Source of the DNA: Candidatus Dormiibacterota bacterium
GTDB lineage: Bacteria > Chloroflexota > Dormibacteria > Aeolococcales > Aeolococcaceae
Direction of reading: 5' to 3'
DNA: 6,488 nt
Assembly (NCBI GenBank): GCA_003136295.1
Contig: PLDZ01000116.1
Coordinates: 1 to 6,488 of the forward strand
The notes under the pieces were generated by a model that worked only from the letters and a program-made list of their open reading frames with translations, made no database searches and had not been told where the DNA came from. A program made the translations under genes and the position numbers. Shown one piece after another: positions 1 through 6,186 of the stretch (the stretch's first letter is position 1; each line of letters opens with the position of its first letter).

Positions 1-939
1 GCGCTCCACGCGGCCGGAGTCATTCATCGAGATGTGACGCCCGACGTGATCCTGCTCGACACTGACGGCACCGGGATCCTGCGTGACGCGGGTGTCCCGG
101 CAGCACCACTGCGTCGCGGCTGGCGCGCGGGAACGCCGCAGTACATGGCGCCGGAGCTGTGGGCCGGCCGGCCACATACCGTCGCGACCGACATCTACGC
201 CGCGACCGGGGTGCTCGTCGACGCGCTCACCGGACGACCCCCGTACCTGGGCACGGACCTCACTGGGCTGGGCGTCCAGCACACCCAGGGAGCCCTGCCG
301 AGTGAGGCGGTACCGTTGCTCGCGAGAGAGCTGGTGATCCGAGGGCTGGCGAAGGACCCGCGTGACCGGCCTGCCTCCGCCGCGGTGTTCCGCCGCGACG
401 TCGAGATCGCGGGCAAGGCGTTTCTCGGATCGGCGTGGCGCGATCAGGGACGTGCGTGGCTTGCGGTCGTCATCACGGATCGCCTCGCCGATCCAGCCCC
501 GGCCCCGCTCGACGTCGAGCTCGTTGACGACGAGGACGACGGGCCGCTGCCGGGCCTTGCGATCGACGTCGCGGCAGACGCACCGCGGCCGGGCGGCGTT
601 GGTTGGAAGGTGTGGTCTGTCGCGGCTGCCGCGGTGATCGCCCTGGTGGTGATGGTGATCTTTGCAGCACGGGCGCTGGGGGGGCCGGGGCTTCAGGTCT
701 CGCCGACCCCGCCGCCAGGGCCCCTGTTCACATCGACGCCGACCCCCGGGCCGACGGATGCCGGCTTGCCGACGGGCATCGATACCGCCGGCGCCGCGCC
801 CGCCACCGCAAAACCGACCGCAGCCGCCACGCCGAGGCCAACGGTCGCGCCCAACACCATGCCGATCACGATCGCGCCAAACCCGACTCAGGCGTCGACT
901 CCGAGCGCCGCGCCGTCGCCGACGCCGAAGCACACGTGA
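1..939 (+). CDS. Transmembrane Ser/Thr protein kinase-like protein, C-terminal part (5' end outside window)
   Basis: This is the C-terminal half of a Hanks-type (eukaryotic-like) protein kinase. The frame is open from base 1, so the true start lies upstream; the in-frame GTG at 34 cuts off the HRD motif and is not the start. Counting residues from base 1: HRD at 9-11, DAG in place of DFG at 29-31, GTPQYMAPE at 44-52, the subdomain IX Asp at 64 and the subdomain XI Arg at 123. An acidic juxtamembrane stretch follows, then one hydrophobic segment at about 204-223, and a tail of about 89 residues rich in Pro, Thr, Ala and Ser that ends without any recognisable sensor domain. The expected topology is a cytoplasmic kinase with an exported tail. 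The catalytic loop reads HRDVTPDV, so the usual Lys (HRDxK) is Thr13 and the Mg-binding Asn is Val16. The loop between DAG and APE has only one Thr and no Ser. It may be a pseudokinase or a weakly active kinase. The kinase fold is near certain; activity and substrate are unknown. Confidence 0.93.
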   Translation, partial: ALHAAGVIHRDVTPDVILLDTDGTGILRDAGVPAAPLRRGWRAGTPQYMAPELWAGRPHTVATDIYAATGVLVDALTGRPPYLGTDLTGLGVQHTQGALPSEAVPLLARELVIRGLAKDPRDRPASAAVFRRDVEIAGKAFLGSAWRDQGRAWLAVVITDRLADPAPAPLDVELVDDEDDGPLPGLAIDVAADAPRPGGVGWKVWSVAAAAVIALVVMVIFAARALGGPGLQVSPTPPPGPLFTSTPTPGPTDAGLPTGIDTAGAAPATAKPTAAATPRPTVAPNTMPITIAPNPTQASTPSAAPSPTPKHT

Positions 940-955
940 AAGCGGGAGCGTCCGC
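940..955. other. Convergent intergenic gap between kinase and glgP
   Basis: Only 16 bases lie between the kinase stop (TGA, 937-939) and the glgP stop (TAG on the minus strand, 956-958). There is no room for a normal intrinsic terminator and no T-tract is visible. Transcripts from the two sides would be expected to run into each other's 3' ends unless Rho or a structure inside the coding ends stops them. Confidence 0.8.
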
Positions 956-3124
956 CTAGCGCGACGTGGTGAGGTTGTAGACGTCGCCCGCGTAGTCGCG
1001 CATCATCCGCGCCGCTGAGAATCGGGGCCCGTTGGTGCGAAGTGAGGCGCGCATCCGCTGCACCCAGCCGCGCGGGATCCCGTGCTCATCGCGCTGGTAG
1101 AAGAGCGGAACCACCTCGTGCTCGATGATGTCGAAGAGCGTCGCGGCGTCGCGCGAATCCTGAATCGAGTGGTCGAAGAGGATGTCACCGGGAATTGCCC
1201 ATCCGTTGGTCCCGTTGTAGGCCTCGGCCCACCATCCGTCGAGCACCGAGAGGTTGAGGCCGCCATTGAGCGCCGCCTTCATGCCGCTTGTGCCACTCGC
1301 CTCGAGGGGCGGACGAGGAACGTTGATCCACACATCGCACCCGGCAACCATGTGGTCGGCGGTCTCGAGGCTGTAATTGTCGAGAAACGCGACGCGGCTC
1401 ATCGCGGCGGGCTCGCGCTCGAACGTGAAGAGACCCTGGGCGGCGTGCTTTCCCTCCTCGTCCTGTGGATGCGCCTTGCCGGCAAGCACCATCTGCGCCG
1501 GACGATCCTTGTTCTCGAGCACGCTGGCGGCGCGCTGCCTGTCGAGCGTCAGCAACTGGATGCGCTTGTATCCCGCGAGGCGGCGTGCGAAGCCAAAGGT
1601 CAGCGCGTGCTCGTCGAAGCCGTGCTCGGCGGCCTCCACGTACCAGCGGGGCTCGTCACGCGCCAGACGGTTGGCGACGCTGCGCACCCGCACCTGCTGC
1701 ACGAACTCGGCGCGGAGTGCATTGCGCAACTCCCACAATTCGGCGTCGGGGATGTCGTCCACCCCACGCCAGGTCTCCGGATCGGCGGCGCGCGCCTCCC
1801 ATCCCGCCCCGAGATAGCGATCGAGCAGGTCGCGCATCCGCGGCGCCATCCAGGTCGGCACGTGCACGCCGTTGGTGATGTGCCCGATCGGAACGGTGTC
1901 TGCGGGTCGCTCGGGGAAGAGTGACTGCCACATCTGCCGGGCGACCTCACCGTGACGACGGCTCACACCGTTGCGGGAGCGGCTCATCTTGATACCGAGT
2001 GGCGTCATCACGAATTGCTCATGGGGGTTGTCAGGGCGTGTGCGCCCGAGGTGCAGGAAGCCCTCGAGATCGAGTCCGGCCTGCTCCGGGTAGTCACCCA
2101 GGACCTCAACGATCTCGCTGACGTCGTACCCTTCGTTACCGGCGCTCACCGGGGTGTGGGTTGTGAAAACGGTCCGCTCACGCGCGGCGGTGAACGCCTC
2201 GTGCCGTGAGCGTCCGAGAGCCATCTCGCGGCGAGCCATCTCCAGGGGCGCGAGCGCGGCGTGCCCCTCGTTGAGGTGCACGACGCACGGGTCCAGGCCC
2301 ATCGCGTCGAGGACACGCATCGAGCCGATCCCGAGGAGCGCGTACTGGGCGAGACGGGTGGGCCGGTCCGCGACGTAGAGACGGCTGGTGATCCACTGGT
2401 CGATCGCCGAGTTCTCCGGGCGCTGCGCGTCGAGGAGGTAGAGCGGCGTGCGACCGATGTCGAGCCGCCACACCTGGACCACGACATCGCGCCCGCGCAG
2501 TGGCACGGTCACCGTCAGCGGAGTGTCACCGTTGTAGACAAGAGCGGCAGGAACCCGCTCCGGATCGACCTGGAGCCAGTACTCGAGCTGGTACCCGGAT
2601 CGGTCCATACGCTGCTGGAAGTACCCCTGCCGGTAGAGGAGTCCGACGCCAACCATGGGCAGCGCCATGTCGGACGCCTGCTTGAGAATGTCCCCGGCGA
2701 GCACGCCAAGGCCCCCCGCATAGATCGGCAGCGAGCGGTGCACCGCGAATTCGGCACAGAGAAACGCAACCGGACGGACCGGCGAGGCCTTTCCTGCCAT
2801 GTGTGGACGGCTCAGGTCGTGCTCGAGGGCGCCGAGGAGCTCTCCGAGCCGGTGCAGCAGGGTGACATCGGAGGCGGCCCGTTCAAGTGTGGCTGACGAC
2901 GTCTCGTCGAGCAGGCGAATCGGGTTGTGATTGCCTACCTCCCAGCGCGCAGGATCGATCATGCGGAACACGTCGTCGCCGCCGGGCCACCACGACCACG
3001 CGTAGTTGTAAGCGAGCCTGGCAAGCGGTTCGAGCGGTGACGGCAGACGGGCCGCGAGATCCGCAGAAGCGCGATCGATGTCGTCGCTGCCGTCGGCGAG
3101 CACTGGAGTTGCGAGCTCGGTCAT
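956..3124 (-). CDS. glgP: Alpha-glucan (glycogen) phosphorylase, GT35 family
   Basis: A 722-residue cytoplasmic PLP enzyme that phosphorolyses alpha-1,4-glucan to glucose-1-phosphate. Residues about 25-115 resemble the DUF3417 N-terminal domain of bacterial short-type phosphorylases (LAYNYAWSWWPGGDDVFRMIDP region). The GT35 catalytic part follows: YAGGLGVLAGD at 135-145, HLNEGHAA at 283-290, TTHTPVSAGNE at 321-331, ITNGVH at 416-421, RRLAGYKR at 514-521, and the PLP-site motif EASGTSGMKAALN at 608-620 with the Schiff-base Lys at 616. All expected landmarks are present and the frame is unbroken. The start chosen is the ATG at 3122-3124, which overlaps the rpe stop as ATGA. A longer in-frame start at 3241 would add 39 Arg-rich residues read from inside rpe and is rejected. 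No Shine-Dalgarno sequence is obvious, so translation is probably coupled to rpe. It appears to be the last gene of the cluster. Natural substrate (glycogen or shorter maltodextrins) cannot be told from sequence alone. Confidence 0.96.
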   Translation of the reverse strand: MTELATPVLADGSDDIDRASADLAARLPSPLEPLARLAYNYAWSWWPGGDDVFRMIDPARWEVGNHNPIRLLDETSSATLERAASDVTLLHRLGELLGALEHDLSRPHMAGKASPVRPVAFLCAEFAVHRSLPIYAGGLGVLAGDILKQASDMALPMVGVGLLYRQGYFQQRMDRSGYQLEYWLQVDPERVPAALVYNGDTPLTVTVPLRGRDVVVQVWRLDIGRTPLYLLDAQRPENSAIDQWITSRLYVADRPTRLAQYALLGIGSMRVLDAMGLDPCVVHLNEGHAALAPLEMARREMALGRSRHEAFTAARERTVFTTHTPVSAGNEGYDVSEIVEVLGDYPEQAGLDLEGFLHLGRTRPDNPHEQFVMTPLGIKMSRSRNGVSRRHGEVARQMWQSLFPERPADTVPIGHITNGVHVPTWMAPRMRDLLDRYLGAGWEARAADPETWRGVDDIPDAELWELRNALRAEFVQQVRVRSVANRLARDEPRWYVEAAEHGFDEHALTFGFARRLAGYKRIQLLTLDRQRAASVLENKDRPAQMVLAGKAHPQDEEGKHAAQGLFTFEREPAAMSRVAFLDNYSLETADHMVAGCDVWINVPRPPLEASGTSGMKAALNGGLNLSVLDGWWAEAYNGTNGWAIPGDILFDHSIQDSRDAATLFDIIEHEVVPLFYQRDEHGIPRGWVQRMRASLRTNGPRFSAARMMRDYAGDVYNLTTSR
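961..987. repeat. Short inverted repeat at the convergent 3' ends
   Basis: GCGACGT at 961-967 and ACGTCGC at 981-987 form a perfect 7-bp inverted repeat around a 13-nt loop. It lies inside the last codons of glgP, about 20 bases past the kinase stop. The repeat is plain in the sequence. A terminator role is doubtful because no T-run follows on either strand and 7-bp repeats are common by chance in GC-rich DNA. Confidence 0.35.
3121..3124 (-). other. rpe/glgP stop-start overlap (ATGA)
   Basis: On the minus strand the rpe TGA stop (3123-3121) shares two bases with the glgP ATG (3124-3122), giving ATGA. With no clear ribosome binding site before it, this is the classic arrangement for termination-reinitiation coupling. 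It fixes the glgP start. Confidence 0.85.
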
Positions 3125-3825
3125 TGGGCAGCGGTCTTGGACAGGGCCAGCTGGAGCGCGGCGACTCCACCCCGAGGACCGTCCTTGTGCTTGAAGATCG
3201 CGGTGCCCGCGACGAGCACGTCGGCCCCGGCGTCGACACACGCCTTCGCATTGGACGCGTCGACGCCACCGTCGACCTCGACCTCCGTTTCCAACCCCTG
3301 ACGCTCCACCTCACGACGGAGCTGCTCGACCTTGTGCAGCGTGCGCGGTATCAGCGACTGTCCCCCGAACCCCGGATCGATCGTCATGACGAGCGCGAGG
3401 TCGCAGGACTCGAGCACGTCCTCGAGCAGCTGCGCGGGAGTGCTGGGATTGATCGCCGCGCCGGAACGGCAATCGAGCGCGCGAATCGATGACAGGGTGC
3501 GGTGAAGATTCGGGCACACCTCGTAGTGCACGGTGATCGCGTCGGCACCCGCTGTCGCGAACGTGGCCAGGTGCGCGTCGGGATTGACGATCATGAGATG
3601 GAGCTCCAGGGGCAGCGTCGTCGCGCGCCGCAGCACGCGCACCGTGTCCGTGCCGAACGTGAAGTTGGGGACGAACACGCCATCCATCACATCGACGTGG
3701 ACGCGCTCCGCGCCGCTCTCCTCCAGGTCGTGAGCAGCCTCGGCTAAGTGTCCGAAGTCAGCGGCGAGCAAGCTCGGGGCGATCCGGATGGCGTCTCGGC
3801 AGGGCTTCCACGTCGATCGCGGCAT
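3121..3825 (-). CDS. rpe: Ribulose-phosphate 3-epimerase
   Basis: A 234-residue TIM-barrel metalloenzyme that interconverts D-ribulose-5-phosphate and D-xylulose-5-phosphate, linking the oxidative and non-oxidative pentose phosphate branches. Visible family landmarks are IAPSLLAADF at 15-24 (active-site Ser18), VHVDVMDG at 42-49 (His43 and Asp45, metal and acid/base), LHLMI at 75-79 (His76), AINPSTP at 124-130, the phosphate-gripping DPGFGGQ at 150-156 and VDGGV at 184-188 (Asp185, second acid/base). Every catalytic residue known for the family has a counterpart. The common NPGFGGQ is DPGFGGQ here, a mild change. The ATG at 3825 is the only sensible start; it gives about 12 residues before the first strand, a little more than usual, and no convincing Shine-Dalgarno sequence precedes it. 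The gene follows pgl by 53 bases and overlaps glgP by 4. Length is close to the usual 215-235 residues. Confidence 0.97.
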   Translation of the reverse strand: MPRSTWKPCRDAIRIAPSLLAADFGHLAEAAHDLEESGAERVHVDVMDGVFVPNFTFGTDTVRVLRRATTLPLELHLMIVNPDAHLATFATAGADAITVHYEVCPNLHRTLSSIRALDCRSGAAINPSTPAQLLEDVLESCDLALVMTIDPGFGGQSLIPRTLHKVEQLRREVERQGLETEVEVDGGVDASNAKACVDAGADVLVAGTAIFKHKDGPRGGVAALQLALSKTAAQ

Positions 3826-3878
3826 CCCGCGGATTCTGGCAGAGACGGGTCAATGGGCTGCCGGAATTCTCCGAGCCG
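3826..3878 (-). other. pgl-rpe intergenic spacer
   Basis: This 53-base gap is the longest non-coding stretch in the minus-strand cluster. Read on the minus strand it contains TTGACC, close to a sigma-70 -35 box, but no matching -10 box at 16-18 bases. It has no terminator-like hairpin and no clear ribosome binding site for rpe. I see no supported signal in it. Confidence 0.5.
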
Positions 3879-4622
3879 TCACCCTGCTGCTGCAGCGGCG
3901 TCGAGAAACCAGGCGAGCGTTCCATCGGTGGGACGGACGCGCGAGGCGGGCACGTCACCTCGGGCGGTCGCGGCGAGCGCCTCGTGCTTGGCGGCGCCGG
4001 TGACCATGAACCCGACGGCGGCGGCCGCGTTGATGGTGGGGAAGGTCAGCGTGATTCGATCAAACGGCTCGTAGTCCGCAAGGCCGCGTGTCGCCCAGCG
4101 GTCGGTCACCTCCAGAGCCGGCGTGCCCGGGAAGAGTGAAGCCGTGTGGCCGTTTTCGCCGAGCCCGAGAAGGATCACATCGAGACGTGGTGCACGGTCG
4201 CCTTCCGCGGCCAATGAGGTGGCGAGCAGGTGCGAGTACTCCGCGGCGGCCGCATCGAGGTCCTCGCGCTCTGCGGGCATGCGATGCACGCGCCCCGGAT
4301 CGATCGGAACGCGGCTCAGCAGGGTGGCCCTGGCGAAGTGATAGTTACTGGCCGGATCATCCGGCGGACACGCACGCTCATCGGCGAAATAGACGTTCCA
4401 GCACGTCCAGTCGATCCGTCCCCGCCATTCGGGTCCGGCGAGCATCGCATTCAGCAGCCGGGGCGTGCTGCCGCCGGAGAGCGCGATCGAGAAGCTGCCG
4501 TGATCACCGCAGGCGCGGCGCGCCTGAGCCGCGATCCAGCTCGCAACAGCGTCGGCGACCTCCTCCGCCGTCTCGCTGACGACTCGTTCGCCCGCGAGAT
4601 CATCCAGAGAACCCGTGGACAT
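3879..4622 (-). CDS. pgl: 6-phosphogluconolactonase (DevB/Pgl type)
   Basis: A 247-residue cytosolic lactonase that hydrolyses 6-phospho-D-glucono-1,5-lactone made by Zwf to 6-phosphogluconate, the Gnd substrate. It belongs to the NagB-like sugar-phosphate fold family. The sequence shows the phosphate-binding SGGSTP at 49-54, ADER at 80-83, SNYHFA at 92-97 and the signature GLGENGHTASLFPG at 153-166, whose His159 matches the proposed catalytic His. Asn157 stands where Asp is more usual (GxDGHTAS). The C-terminus is a short Ala-rich stretch. I take the ATG at 4622, four bases after the zwf stop; the minus strand reads TGACGTGATG here, so a GTG one codon earlier (4625) is equally possible and adds one residue. 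A frame extension to 4832 is an Arg-rich read-through of zwf and is rejected. Length fits the usual 230-260. Its placement directly between zwf and rpe supports the assignment. Confidence 0.95.
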   Translation of the reverse strand: MSTGSLDDLAGERVVSETAEEVADAVASWIAAQARRACGDHGSFSIALSGGSTPRLLNAMLAGPEWRGRIDWTCWNVYFADERACPPDDPASNYHFARATLLSRVPIDPGRVHRMPAEREDLDAAAAEYSHLLATSLAAEGDRAPRLDVILLGLGENGHTASLFPGTPALEVTDRWATRGLADYEPFDRITLTFPTINAAAAVGFMVTGAAKHEALAATARGDVPASRVRPTDGTLAWFLDAAAAAG

Positions 4623-4626
4623 CACG

Positions 4627-6186
4627 TCAGGGGCGATGCCACGCGCGTCCGTCACGCGCCATGAAGGCATGCGCTTCCTCGGGTCCCCACGTGCCCGCCT
4701 CGTAGTTCGGCGAGTGGGTCCGGTCGGGCGGGTGCGCACGCCATCCGTCGAGAATCGCCGTGCAGAACCGCCATGCTTCCTCGACCTCGTCCTCGCGTGC
4801 GAAGAGGGTCGGGTCGCCGAGCATGCAGTCAAGGAGGAGGCGCTCGTACGCGTCCGGCGATTGCTGGCGGAATGCGGTCCCGTACATGAAGTCCATGTTC
4901 ACCGACTCGATGCGGAGTGCCTGCCCCGGAATCTTCGCGCCGAAGCGGAGCGAGATGCCTTCGTCCGGCTGGATTCGCAGGATGAGCAGGTTGGGGTCGA
5001 TACCGTCGGCCGGCACCGCGCCTGCGGCGAGCGGGACGTTGCCGGCGAACGGCGAGTGCGGCACGCGTCGGAACTGGATCACGATCTCGGTCGAGCGTTT
5101 GGGCATCCGTTTGCCTGTGCGCAGGTAGAAGGGCGTCCCCGCCCAGCGCCAGTTGTCTATATCGACCTTGAGCGCCACGAATGTCTCGCGAAGCGAGTCG
5201 GGGGCGACGCCCTTCTCCTCGCGATACCCGACCACCGGCTCACCGTTGATCGTGCCCGCGGAATACTGACCGCGAACCGAGTGCGAGAGGGCGTCATCAG
5301 GATGAACCGGCCGCACCGCGCGGAGCAGCTTCACCTTCTCATCGCGAACCATCTCAGCCTGGAAGTTCGACGGCGCCTCCATGCCCATGATCGCGACCAG
5401 CTGCATGATGTGGTTCTGCACGATGTCGCGGAGCGCACCCGCCTCCTCGTAGTACGAACCGCGAGCCTCGACGCCGATCTCCTCGGCCACCGTGATCTGC
5501 ACATGGTCGATGTACTGCCGGTTCCACAACGGTTCGAAGATGCCGTTGGCGAAGCGGAAGACGAGCAGGTTCTGGACCGTCTCCTTGCCGAGGTAGTGAT
5601 CGATGCGATAGATCTGCTCTTCGATGAAGGCGCTGTGCAGGCGTTCATTGAGCTGGCGGGCGGTTGCCAGGTCGCGCCCGAACGGCTTCTCGATGATCAC
5701 GCGCACGCATGTCCCGGGCGTCTGTATGGTCAGCCCTGCTGCGTTGAGCCGGTCCGCGAGTGGCATGACGGCATTCGGCGGGGTGCTGAAATAGAGGAGT
5801 CGATTTCCCGCAGTGCCACGTTCGCGATCGGCGGCCTCGAGAGCCTGGTGGAGATGCTCGAGGCCGCCGATCGCCTCCATGTCGTAGGCCACGTAGCGCA
5901 ATCCCGCCGCGAACGACTGCCACGCATCCTCGCGCAGATGCACGCGACCATACTTCTCGACGCCCTCGCGCATGTCGGCGCGGAATTCCTCGTCGGTCAG
6001 CTCACTTCGTCCCGCGCCGATCACCGTGAAACCCTCGGGCACGGTTCCTTCCGCGGCAAGCGCATAGAGAGCTGGAACGAGCTTGCGCTTGGTCAGGTCG
6101 CCACTGGCGCCGAAGATGACGACGCAGAACGGAACCGGAGTGCGCGGCTCCCGGCGTCGCTCGTGCAGCGGGTGCTCCGCGGTCAG
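4627..6186 (-). CDS. zwf: Glucose-6-phosphate 1-dehydrogenase, apparent CTG start
   Basis: A 519-residue enzyme, the first step of the oxidative pentose phosphate pathway: glucose-6-phosphate plus NAD(P)+ to 6-phosphogluconolactone. Numbered from the CTG at 6186, the Rossmann dinucleotide motif GASGDLTKRK is at 26-35, EKPFG at 166-170, the substrate signature RIDHYLGKE at 194-202 (Asp196, His197) and QNHIMQL at 258-264, whose His259 lies 62 residues after His197, as for the catalytic His pair of the Leuconostoc enzyme. No ATG, GTG or TTG exists in this frame between the upstream in-frame stop at 6427-6429 and the GTG at 6042, and starting at 6042 would delete the cofactor motif. The CTG at 6184-6186 gives (M)TAEHPL, much like normal Zwf N-termini and lengths, and overlaps the gnd stop. 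Sequencing error or another rare start (ATC at 6190-6192) remain possible. The gene holds a perfect 18-bp inverted repeat at codons 105-121. It ends 4 bases before pgl. Confidence 0.93.
   Translation of the reverse strand: MTAEHPLHERRREPRTPVPFCVVIFGASGDLTKRKLVPALYALAAEGTVPEGFTVIGAGRSELTDEEFRADMREGVEKYGRVHLREDAWQSFAAGLRYVAYDMEAIGGLEHLHQALEAADRERGTAGNRLLYFSTPPNAVMPLADRLNAAGLTIQTPGTCVRVIIEKPFGRDLATARQLNERLHSAFIEEQIYRIDHYLGKETVQNLLVFRFANGIFEPLWNRQYIDHVQITVAEEIGVEARGSYYEEAGALRDIVQNHIMQLVAIMGMEAPSNFQAEMVRDEKVKLLRAVRPVHPDDALSHSVRGQYSAGTINGEPVVGYREEKGVAPDSLRETFVALKVDIDNWRWAGTPFYLRTGKRMPKRSTEIVIQFRRVPHSPFAGNVPLAAGAVPADGIDPNLLILRIQPDEGISLRFGAKIPGQALRIESVNMDFMYGTAFRQQSPDAYERLLLDCMLGDPTLFAREDEVEEAWRFCTAILDGWRAHPPDRTHSPNYEAGTWGPEEAHAFMARDGRAWHRP
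5824..5874. repeat. Perfect 18-bp inverted repeat inside zwf
   Basis: GCGATCGGCGGCCTCGAG at 5824-5841 is the exact reverse complement of 5857-5874, with a 15-nt loop at 5842-5856; pairing stops on both sides. In zwf each arm covers exactly six codons (residues 105-110, AIGGLE, and 116-121, LEAADR) and the loop covers five. The mRNA could form a long GC-rich hairpin about 310-360 bases into the gene. A repeat this long and perfect at such short spacing is not expected by chance in 6.5 kb. The encoded protein still looks like ordinary Zwf, which argues against a fold-back assembly artefact. Function unknown. Confidence 0.9.
6183..6186 (-). other. gnd/zwf CTGA overlap, proposed zwf start
   Basis: On the minus strand the gnd TGA stop (6185-6183) shares two bases with a CTG in the zwf frame (6186-6184), giving CTGA. 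This copies the ATGA overlap seen between rpe and glgP, with C in place of A. A GGGGA about 13 bases upstream is too far away to be a convincing ribosome binding site. Reinitiation by the ribosome leaving gnd would explain use of a weak start codon. Confidence 0.6.

Noticed and set aside
603..1018. Plus-strand frames of 118 codons over the kinase tail
   Set aside because: They are shifted frames of the low-complexity GC-rich tail and show no domain or credible start.
1082..1924. A 280-codon open frame on the plus strand opposite glgP
   Set aside because: Same in-phase antisense effect; the protein has no family features and the opposite strand is a conserved enzyme.
3125..3241. A 39-residue N-terminal extension of glgP
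   Set aside because: It lies wholly inside rpe, is Arg-rich, and the ATGA overlap at 3121-3124 gives a family-like N-terminus.
3229..3267. 9-bp inverted repeat (GGCGTCGAC and GTCGACGCC) in rpe
   Set aside because: It arises from GTCGAC palindromes in Val-Asp-Ala codons; repeats of this size are common by chance in GC-rich DNA.
4510..4526. 7-bp GC-rich hairpin (CAGGCGC, GGC, GCGCCTG) in pgl
   Set aside because: Short, inside coding sequence, without a T-tract; consistent with base composition alone.
4623..4832. A 70-residue N-terminal extension of pgl
   Set aside because: It reads out of frame through the 3' end of zwf and is Arg/Thr-rich; the ATG at 4622 (or GTG at 4625) yields the normal length.
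5985..6042. zwf starting at the GTG at 6042
   Set aside because: This would remove residues 1-48, including GASGDLTKRK; the upstream codons clearly continue the Zwf fold.
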